Source: Chloroflexota bacterium
GTDB lineage: Bacteria; Chloroflexota; Anaerolineae; Aggregatilineales; Aggregatilineaceae
Direction: 5' to 3'
Assembly (NCBI GenBank): GCA_016234525.1
Contig: JACRBK010000258.1
Coordinates: forward strand, 1-5,429
Length of the DNA: 5,429 nucleotides
A program made the position numbers and the translations under genes. The notes below the pieces were generated by a model, which had not been told where the DNA came from, made no database searches, and worked only from the letters and a program-made list of their open reading frames with translations. Shown here piece after piece: positions 1 to 4,699 of this stretch (position 1 is the first letter of the stretch; every line of letters begins with the position of its first letter).

Positions 1-1
1 C

Positions 2-649
2 ACCTGGGTCAGCTACGCCAAACAACTTCAGGAAACCGGCGTGAGCGGGTTGGAAATCAACTATTACATCGTGGCCGCGGATTCCGCTGTCTCTGGTGCA
101 GAACTGGAACAACGCCTGTTTGATATTGTGGCGAGCGTCAAAGAAGCCGTGACGATCCCGTTGGCGGTCAAACTCAGCCCCTATTACACCTCCACCCCGC
201 ATATCGTGAGCGAACTTGAAAAGCGCGGCGCGGGTGCTGTGGTGTTATTCAACCGTTTCTTGCAGCCAGACATCGACATCGACAGCGAATCGTTGGTCAA
301 CGAAATGACCATGAGCGCCGCGTCGGAGATCAAAGTCCCACTGCGCTGGGTCGCACTGCTCTACGGGCGCACCAAGATGGATCTTGCGTTGAATACGGGC
401 GTTCACAGTGGGCGTGATGTGGTCAAAGCGATCCTGGCGGGCGCGTCGGTCGTGCAGTGCGCTTCGACTCTGATCCAGAACGGCCTGCCCTATATTTCCA
501 CCATGCTGATGCAGCTTCAGGATTGGATGGAAGAAAAAGAATACACCAAACTGTCCGATTTCCGGGGCAAAGTCAGCCAGCAGCATATCGCTGATCCGTT
601 TGGTTTCGAACGCGCCCAGTATATGAAACTGCTGATGCAGCAGCAATAA
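2..649 (+). CDS. Dihydroorotate dehydrogenase-like flavoprotein, C-terminal 215 residues (5' end outside window)
   Basis: The frame is open from the left edge, so the GTG at 41 is an internal Val and not a start. The visible 215 residues are the C-terminal two thirds of a TIM-barrel FMN enzyme of the group annotated 'dihydroorotate dehydrogenase-like' (PyrD-related, usually about 330 residues). Motifs in order, numbered from the edge: LEINYY (17-22), AVKLSPYY (55-62) with the FMN-contacting Lys57, VLFNRF followed by QPDIDID (81-94), PLRW (113-116), and GVHSGRDVVKAILAGASVV (133-151), the phosphate-binding end of the barrel. The C-terminal segment (WMEEKEY, then FERAQYMKLL) is typical of this subgroup. 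The N-x-S/C-P-N loop of true class 1/2 DHODHs is missing after the LEIN Asn, so oxidation of dihydroorotate is not assured. The enzyme is presumably cytosolic. No other pyrimidine gene is nearby. The family call is confident; the substrate is not known. Confidence 0.85.
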   Translation, partial: TWVSYAKQLQETGVSGLEINYYIVAADSAVSGAELEQRLFDIVASVKEAVTIPLAVKLSPYYTSTPHIVSELEKRGAGAVVLFNRFLQPDIDIDSESLVNEMTMSAASEIKVPLRWVALLYGRTKMDLALNTGVHSGRDVVKAILAGASVVQCASTLIQNGLPYISTMLMQLQDWMEEKEYTKLSDFRGKVSQQHIADPFGFERAQYMKLLMQQQ

Positions 650-674
650 ATCGAGGTCAGTACTATGTTTTTGC

Positions 675-705
675 CGGGGTAGGGCTTGCTCTACCCCGTT
701 TGTTT
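675..705 (+). terminator. Intrinsic terminator of the DHODH-like gene
   Basis: CGGGGTAG (675-682) pairs perfectly with CTACCCCG (691-698). A G-T pair and a G-C pair extend the stem inward to a CTTG loop (685-688); G(CUUG)C is a known stable tetraloop. The tail TTTGTTT (699-705) follows directly. The hairpin begins 25 bases after the TAA at 647-649, as expected for a Rho-independent terminator that separates this gene from gap. Confidence 0.85.
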
Positions 706-738
706 ACCCCTCTTGATCTTACATCAACCTGTTTCACT

Positions 739-770
739 TTGCGGCATTTACGAGGTAAAAAGGTTATACT
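739..770 (+). promoter_or_regulatory. Weak candidate promoter for gap
   Basis: TATACT at 765-770 is a good -10 match, five of six to TATAAT. The best -35-like hexamer upstream is TTGCGG (739-744), but the 20-base spacing is longer than the usual 16-18. The site lies between the upstream terminator and gap, where a promoter is required. It would give a leader of about 105 bases. The -10 is plausible; the -35 is doubtful. Confidence 0.3.
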
Positions 771-790
771 CTGGCTGAGTATCGTCCTGT

Positions 791-840
791 ATAGGTTCGA
801 TGCGTCTTGTGTAACCTATCTCCGCAGACCAATCTGGTCT
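791..840 (+). other. Two small hairpins in the gap leader
   Basis: ATAGGTT (791-797) is complementary to AACCTAT (813-819) across a 15-base loop. AGACCA (826-831) is complementary to TGGTCT (835-840) across a 3-base ATC loop. Both lie between the putative -10 and the ribosome binding site of gap. No T-tract directly follows the second stem (TTTTT begins at 855), so it is not a standard attenuator. The structures may affect mRNA stability or be operator-like palindromes, or they may be chance; the sequence does not decide. Confidence 0.35.
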
Positions 841-868
841 CATGTTGTAGTCCGTTTTTGAAACCATC

Positions 869-876
869 AAGGAAGG
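869..876 (+). promoter_or_regulatory. Ribosome binding site that fixes the gap start
   Basis: AAGGAAGG ends 5 bases before the ATG at 882. This favours ATG 882 over the in-frame TTG at 807, which has no comparable site and would add 25 residues in front of the Rossmann fold. Confidence 0.8.
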
Positions 877-881
877 ATGCT

Positions 882-1880
882 ATGGGTAAAATCGCTATTC
901 ACGGTTTTGGGCGTATTGGCCGCTCAGCCATGAAAGTGGCTCTGGGCAAAGGGTTATTCGTCCCTGCTTCAATTTCGGATATCAAAGATCTGCCGACACT
1001 CGCGGCTCTGTTCGAAGTCGATACGAACTATGGCCGTTGGCACCAGCCGGTTTCTGTGTCGGACTCGACGATGATCGTCGGGGACAGCAAGATTCTGTAC
1101 TTTGAAACCAGCAAATCGCTGCCGGATTGGAAAGCCTTAGGCGTTGATGTGGTGATCGACTGCACAGGTCGCGCGACGAAACGCCCCGGCGCACAGGCGC
1201 ACCTGGATCAGGGTGCAAAACGAGTTCTGGTCAGCGCTGCCAGCAAAACGCTGCAAGATGCCGATGCCGTCCTTCTGCCAGGAATCAATCTTGATCAATA
1301 CAAACCGGATCAGCACTTTGTGGTCAGCATGGCAAGCTGCACGACCAATGCCCTGGCCCCGGTGGTGAAAGTCTTGCTCGAAAATTTCGGGATCAAGTCC
1401 GGTCTTTTTTCGACCGTCCACGCTTATACTAACACCCAATCGCTGACCGATCAGCCGATGGGCGACCGGCGCGACTCGTGGGCCGCTGCGGAGAATATCA
1501 TACCGTCGTCATCGGGGGCGGCAAAAGCGTTGAAGTTCATCTGGCCGGACTTGCAGATCACCGGCAAGGCATACCGCGTTCCTGTCCGCACGGGCAGCAT
1601 TGTCGAAATCAACGCGGTCGTTGAACGCGCCACCACGGCGGAAGCGGTCAACGATGCTTTCCGTAAAGCTGCCGCGGCGGCTCCGCTTAAGGGGATTATG
1701 AGCGTACTTGAGGGTGAATGGTCCTCATCGCGCATCGTGGGCGACGAACATTCCTCGATCATTGACCTGCCATTAACCCAGGTCATGGATGGAACACTGG
1801 TGTCGGTCGCCGCCTGGTATGATAACGAGATGGGCTACGCCACCCGGTTGGCCGAAACCGCCGCGCTCTTGCTCAAATAG
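882..1880 (+). CDS. gap: Glyceraldehyde-3-phosphate dehydrogenase, divergent type I
   Basis: It encodes 332 residues, the normal length for the tetrameric cytosolic enzyme that converts glyceraldehyde 3-phosphate, NAD+ and phosphate to 1,3-bisphosphoglycerate. The N-terminal Rossmann fold starts at once with IHGFGRIGR (6-14). Asp33 in SISDIKD is the usual NAD-preferring acidic residue. The catalytic Cys153 lies in SCTTN (152-156) and His180 in TVHAYTN (178-184), with the family's normal 27-residue spacing. IIPSSSGAAKAL and RVPVRTGS carry the phosphate-site elements, and WYDNEMGY is the C-terminal motif. Several normally conserved spots differ: VDTNYGRW replaces the usual YDSVHGRF, SAASK replaces SAPAK, MASCTTNA replaces NASCTTNC, and DQP replaces the DLP at the cofactor-specificity loop. 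The gene stands alone, without pgk or tpi. It could be a secondary paralogue, and erythrose-4-phosphate dehydrogenase activity is a lesser alternative, although HAYTN and SGAAKAL favour GAPDH. Confidence 0.92.
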   Translation: MGKIAIHGFGRIGRSAMKVALGKGLFVPASISDIKDLPTLAALFEVDTNYGRWHQPVSVSDSTMIVGDSKILYFETSKSLPDWKALGVDVVIDCTGRATKRPGAQAHLDQGAKRVLVSAASKTLQDADAVLLPGINLDQYKPDQHFVVSMASCTTNALAPVVKVLLENFGIKSGLFSTVHAYTNTQSLTDQPMGDRRDSWAAAENIIPSSSGAAKALKFIWPDLQITGKAYRVPVRTGSIVEINAVVERATTAEAVNDAFRKAAAAAPLKGIMSVLEGEWSSSRIVGDEHSSIIDLPLTQVMDGTLVSVAAWYDNEMGYATRLAETAALLLK

Positions 1881-1883
1881 GAA

Positions 1884-1900
1884 AAAACATCGGTTGTTTT
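1884..1900. terminator. Possible shared hairpin between convergent genes
   Basis: AAAACA (1884-1889) is complementary to TGTTTT (1895-1900) around a TCGGT loop, in the 18-base gap between the gap stop (TAG, 1878-1880) and the reductase stop (complement of 1899-1901). Each strand has a run of A before and T within the 3' arm, as in small bidirectional terminators. The stem is AT-rich and overlaps the reductase stop codon, so its strength is doubtful. Confidence 0.3.
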
Positions 1901-3017
1901 ATGCCTCCGGGAACAATCCCCGGATCACGCCGGGATCGGTAGGCTTTTGAGCCGCCAGGGCCAGGTTTTGCTCCACATGGGCGACCTGGCCCATACCGAT
2001 CAAGGCGCTGGTGACACCTGGCGTAGATCGCGCAAACTGGATCGCCCGCTGCCCGTCATTATTAAGATCGGGGAAATAGGGGGCCAGATCAGCCATAAAC
2101 GGGCTGATCAATAATCCCTGTTTGAGGGTCGCGCTGGTGATCACGGTCAGACCAAGCTCTTCCGCCGCGCCAATCGCTGAGAAAAACTCGTCGCTCACCT
2201 GCTGATTTGCCAGGGCAAAGGCTTCGGTCATCATCAGGTTATAGGGAAGCTGGACGTAAGAGAAGTGATTTTCATCCCCGGCAACTTCAAACGCCAGCCC
2301 GACCAGTTCGGTCAGCGAAAGATAATCCGGTGCATTGGGCGCGCTGCGAAATGCCGTCCAGGTTGCCACGCCATAGGCTGTTATATGACCCTCTTCGACA
2401 GCGGCTTCTAACGTCTCAAAAGCGTCAAGCATCCGCCGCCGAAAAGTGTCATGTGTGTTGCTGATATGCTGCGTTTCAGGGTTGTGCAGATAGTAGATAT
2501 CGAGCGTTTCCACGCCGAGATTGTGGCGGCTGTGTTCGATCATCGCGTCCAGAAAATCGGGCGAGAGGCAGTGCTGGTAATTGGCGACAAAATCGTTCGG
2601 GTGCGCCAGCCCGGTTTCGATGTATTTCTGGTAGACCCAGCGGCGCGGATCGTCGGGTGCGGCCCCATCGAACGGCACAAAGCCGCCTTTGGTGGCGATC
2701 ACCACTTCTTCGCGCCGCACATCGCCGCGCCGGACGGCTGCCGCGAGCGCCTTACCCACCGCGCGTTCGCTGCGTTGAAAACGATAGTTTATGGCCGTGT
2801 CGATATGGTTGCAGCCGAGTGTTAGGGCGCGCTCAATCGCGGATTGGTAGGCCGCGTCGGCTGTGTCGTCCGGCTGGCCCAGATAGGTCCCCAGACCCAG
2901 TGAAGACACGACCAACCCGTTAGCGGTAGTCCGAAAGTGTCCTTCGGCGGCCCGGCTGCCCTGATGCTGAGCATACTCCGCCGTCGCTTCTGGTGTGGCA
3001 TGTCCCCGCAGAGTCAT
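1899..3017 (-). CDS. Aldo/keto reductase, long bacterial variant
   Basis: A 372-residue NAD(P)H-dependent (alpha/beta)8-barrel oxidoreductase, presumably cytosolic, that reduces an unknown carbonyl substrate. The core begins near residue 28, after a short polar N-terminal extension, and opens with VSSLGLGTYLG (37-47). The full AKR tetrad can be assigned: Asp73 and Tyr78 in HIDTAINYRFQRSE, Lys110 in IATKGGF and His178 in YYLHNPE. Further features are YGVATW, the NQ and QLPYNL segment, and the C-terminal QFARSTPGVTSALIGM, which resembles the cofactor-phosphate region. It is longer than the usual 280-340 residues, mainly through the N-terminal extension and a segment at about 115-160 that includes HCLSPDF. 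The ATG start has AGAGAGGT upstream, filling the 13-base gap after the epimerase gene, so it is the last gene of the putative operon. RmlD is an SDR enzyme, so this is not RmlD. Confidence 0.9.
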   Translation of the reverse strand: MTLRGHATPEATAEYAQHQGSRAAEGHFRTTANGLVVSSLGLGTYLGQPDDTADAAYQSAIERALTLGCNHIDTAINYRFQRSERAVGKALAAAVRRGDVRREEVVIATKGGFVPFDGAAPDDPRRWVYQKYIETGLAHPNDFVANYQHCLSPDFLDAMIEHSRHNLGVETLDIYYLHNPETQHISNTHDTFRRRMLDAFETLEAAVEEGHITAYGVATWTAFRSAPNAPDYLSLTELVGLAFEVAGDENHFSYVQLPYNLMMTEAFALANQQVSDEFFSAIGAAEELGLTVITSATLKQGLLISPFMADLAPYFPDLNNDGQRAIQFARSTPGVTSALIGMGQVAHVEQNLALAAQKPTDPGVIRGLFPEA

Positions 3018-3022
3018 CGATT

Positions 3023-3030
3023 ACCTCTCT
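3023..3030 (-). promoter_or_regulatory. Ribosome binding site of the aldo/keto reductase
   Basis: On the minus strand AGAGAGGT lies about 6 bases before the ATG at 3017-3015. It sits wholly in the 13-base gap after the epimerase stop, which supports co-transcription and this start codon. Confidence 0.65.
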
Positions 3031-3603
3031 TTATCCCCGGTAAGCCAGTACGTTGGCCTGCTCCGAAGCCAACCACTGCGCGAACGACTGGGCCTGAGCG
3101 TCTTTGTCAGAAACCTGAGCCTCTGCTGCTGGCCACTGGACGCCAATGTCAGGATCATTCCAGCGGATGCCGCCTTCGCCCTTGCTGTTGTAAAGCGCCG
3201 TGCATTTATATTGCAGTTCGGCTACGTCCGACAGCACGCAGAATCCCCGCGCGAAGCCCGGCGGGGCGAACACCTGGCGTTTATTTTCGGCAGAGACTTC
3301 CAGCCCGAACCACTGCCCCAGCGTGGGCGATCCTTTGCGAATATCCGCTGCGACCAAAAACACCCGGCCCAGCGTCACGCGCATCAGTTTTGCCATCGGC
3401 GCGTCCCACTGAAAATGCAGGCCGCGCACCACGCCACACACCGAGCGCGAATGGTTGTCTTGTACAAAGTTATACGGAATTCCCAGGTCAGTGAACAAGT
3501 CCTGCCGGTAAGATTCCATAAAAAATCCCCGGTGATCTTCAAATACTTTTGGGACAATCACCTTAATCTCGCCCAGGTGGACACTTTCGATCTCGAACGG
3601 CAC
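3031..3603 (-). CDS. rfbC: dTDP-4-dehydrorhamnose 3,5-epimerase
   Basis: It encodes 190 residues, the normal RmlC/RfbC length, a cupin enzyme that epimerises C3 and C5 of dTDP-4-keto-6-deoxyglucose in dTDP-L-rhamnose synthesis. Motifs in order: VFEDHRGFFMESY (20-32), FVQDNHSRS (46-54), VVRGLHFQ (58-65) with the catalytic His63, Lys72, the AADIRKGSPT strand (85-94), FAPPGFARGFCVLS (112-125), the catalytic Tyr132 in QYKCTALY, and IRWNDPDIGVQWP (146-158). Asp168 in SDKDA is the likely His-paired acid. The usual CTDYYSPE is CTALYNSK here, a mild deviation. The start is GTG, which gives the family's standard N-terminus. RmlA, RmlB and RmlD are absent nearby; instead the gene lies between proline dehydrogenase (19 bases upstream) and an aldo/keto reductase (13 bases downstream). 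A sibling C3- or C5-only epimerase activity cannot be excluded from sequence. Confidence 0.93.
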   Translation of the reverse strand: MPFEIESVHLGEIKVIVPKVFEDHRGFFMESYRQDLFTDLGIPYNFVQDNHSRSVCGVVRGLHFQWDAPMAKLMRVTLGRVFLVAADIRKGSPTLGQWFGLEVSAENKRQVFAPPGFARGFCVLSDVAELQYKCTALYNSKGEGGIRWNDPDIGVQWPAAEAQVSDKDAQAQSFAQWLASEQANVLAYRG

Positions 3604-3613
3604 GACCTTATCA

Positions 3614-3620
3614 CCCTTCT
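3614..3620 (-). promoter_or_regulatory. Ribosome binding site for the GTG start of rfbC
   Basis: On the minus strand AGAAGGG ends 10 bases before the GTG at 3603-3601. It lies in the 19-base gap after the proline dehydrogenase stop. A second AAGG at 3606-3609 is too close to the start to serve. Confidence 0.5.
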
Positions 3621-3622
3621 GT

Positions 3623-4549
3623 TTAGCGGCGGAAGAAATTACTCAAAATAAACCACACATTCGCCGGGCGCTCAGCTAAGCGCCGCATGAAAAACGGATA
3701 CCACTCAGTGCCATAGCCGACATACACCCGGACCTTATACCCTTCATCGTGTAACTGCTCTTGCAGCCTGCTGCGAATGCCATACAACATCTGGAATTCA
3801 AAATGCTCGTTTGAAACATGGTTAGTCTGAACGTGCGTTTTCGCCGCGCTGACCATTTTTTCGTCGTGTGTGGCGATCCCCAGATAGGCCCCGGCCTGAG
3901 TCGCTTCCGGCGAAAGATAATTCTGGACCAGTTTCACAAAATTAGCATCCACATCCGCCTTGCCAGGGAAGGCCCGGTCTGCTGGTTCTTTATAAGCGCC
4001 CTTGCACAGCCGCACAAATGCGCCTTCCTGCCCCAGCGTTTTCATATCCGCTTCGCTGCGATACAGATACGCCTGGATCACGGTCCCCAGGTTGTCATAT
4101 TCCTGCCGTAATTGGCGGAAGATACGCAGTGTCGAATCGGTATAGGCCGTGCTTTCCATATCAATCGTGATATGGTTACCACTGGCTTTCGCACAGTCGA
4201 GAATCTGGCGCATATTTTTTAAACACAACTCTTCGCGGACATCCAGGCCGAGTTGAGTCAGCTTGAGCGACGCAGTGGCTCGCACGCCGGTTTGAGCGAT
4301 CTTTTCTAGCATTGTCAAATAAGCTTGTACGGCTTGCAGCGCCCCGGCCTCGTCGGTCACACTCTCGCCCAGGTGATCCAGAGTCACTTCCAGTCCCCGC
4401 TGGTTGAGCTTGCGCACGACTTCGATAGCCTCATCGAGCGTATCACCAGCTACAAAACGTTTGGCGCTGCGCCGGGCCGGTCCAATCTTCATAATCAGGT
4501 TTTTGGCCCAGTGCGCGTGCGAAAGATAGAGGAAAAACGAACGTAACAT
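3623..4549 (-). CDS. putA-like: Proline dehydrogenase, monofunctional
   Basis: A 308-residue FAD-dependent (beta/alpha)8-barrel enzyme that oxidises L-proline to delta-1-pyrroline-5-carboxylate and passes electrons to the quinone pool. Its length matches the small monofunctional PRODH of Thermus/Bacillus type, not bifunctional PutA. Motifs in order: VTLDHLGE (55-62), ASLKLTQLGL (93-102) with Lys96, ITIDMEST (127-134) with Asp130, VIQAYLYRS (157-165), VRLCKGAYKEP (179-189) with the FAD-contacting Arg180, IATHDEKM (225-232), FEFQMLYGIR (250-259), and the substrate signature YPFFMRRLAERPAN (284-297) with Arg289, Arg290 and Glu293. The N-terminal 20 residues are hydrophobic and basic, as is common in the family, and could aid peripheral membrane contact. 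It is the first gene of the minus-strand cluster, behind a good promoter. No P5C dehydrogenase is in view, so the partner must lie elsewhere. AAAAGGAT precedes the ATG. Confidence 0.94.
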   Translation of the reverse strand: MLRSFFLYLSHAHWAKNLIMKIGPARRSAKRFVAGDTLDEAIEVVRKLNQRGLEVTLDHLGESVTDEAGALQAVQAYLTMLEKIAQTGVRATASLKLTQLGLDVREELCLKNMRQILDCAKASGNHITIDMESTAYTDSTLRIFRQLRQEYDNLGTVIQAYLYRSEADMKTLGQEGAFVRLCKGAYKEPADRAFPGKADVDANFVKLVQNYLSPEATQAGAYLGIATHDEKMVSAAKTHVQTNHVSNEHFEFQMLYGIRSRLQEQLHDEGYKVRVYVGYGTEWYPFFMRRLAERPANVWFILSNFFRR

Positions 4550-4557
4550 TTTAAGAA

Positions 4558-4565
4558 ATCCTTTT
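4558..4565 (-). promoter_or_regulatory. Ribosome binding site of proline dehydrogenase
   Basis: On the minus strand AAAAGGAT ends 8 bases before the ATG at 4549-4547, a normal spacing that supports this start. Confidence 0.6.
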
Positions 4566-4596
4566 GGCTACAAACATCAATACGAACTTGCACATT

Positions 4597-4625
4597 ATTG
4601 TACGACGCGCCCCCGTGTCTCACAA
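4597..4625 (-). promoter_or_regulatory. Sigma-70-type promoter of the proline dehydrogenase-rfbC-reductase cluster
   Basis: Read on the minus strand, TTGTGA (4625-4620) is followed by exactly 17 bases and then TACAAT (4602-4597); these match consensus in four of six and five of six positions. The predicted transcript would start near 4590 and have a leader of about 40 bases. The site lies between the terminator of the upstream gene and the first gene of the cluster. The spacer is GC-rich with a run of five G. No clear operator palindrome is seen. Confidence 0.65.
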
Positions 4626-4646
4626 TAGACGATTGGTAGACGCACC

Positions 4647-4668
4647 AAAAAGCGCCGGTTTAGGCGCT
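4647..4668 (-). terminator. Intrinsic terminator of the right-edge hypothetical gene
   Basis: On the minus strand AGCGCC, a TAAACC loop and GGCGCT form a perfect 6-bp GC-rich stem that runs into TTTT. It starts 32 bases past the TGA of the upstream gene. It insulates that gene from the proline dehydrogenase promoter just beyond. Confidence 0.8.
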
Positions 4669-4699
4669 AGATGGTATTGATGTAAGACTCACGAACTGG

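Noticed and set aside
665..682. Five-codon reading frame (ATG to TAG) with GAGG upstream at 653-656
   Set aside because: Its end overlaps the terminator stem and it is too short to support as a gene; the GAGG-ATG match is probably chance.
826..859. Hairpin 826-840 plus T-run 855-859 as an attenuator before gap
   Set aside because: Fourteen bases separate the stem from the T-run and the stem is only 6 bp, which does not fit an intrinsic terminator.
807..881. In-frame TTG extension of gap by 25 residues
   Set aside because: TTG 807 has no good ribosome binding site, the added residues show no family similarity, and ATG 882 has AAGGAAGG at 5 bases and starts directly in the Rossmann fold.
1899..3017. 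Reductase read as RmlD (dTDP-4-dehydrorhamnose reductase) because it adjoins rfbC
   Set aside because: RmlD is a Rossmann-fold SDR with GxxGxxG and YxxxK motifs; this protein has the aldo/keto reductase tetrad and barrel motifs.
2937..3651. Two long plus-strand open frames across the epimerase gene (2937-3494 and 2995-3651)
   Set aside because: They lie opposite the clearly recognised rfbC and give Arg/Pro-rich proteins with no family features; they are antisense shadows.
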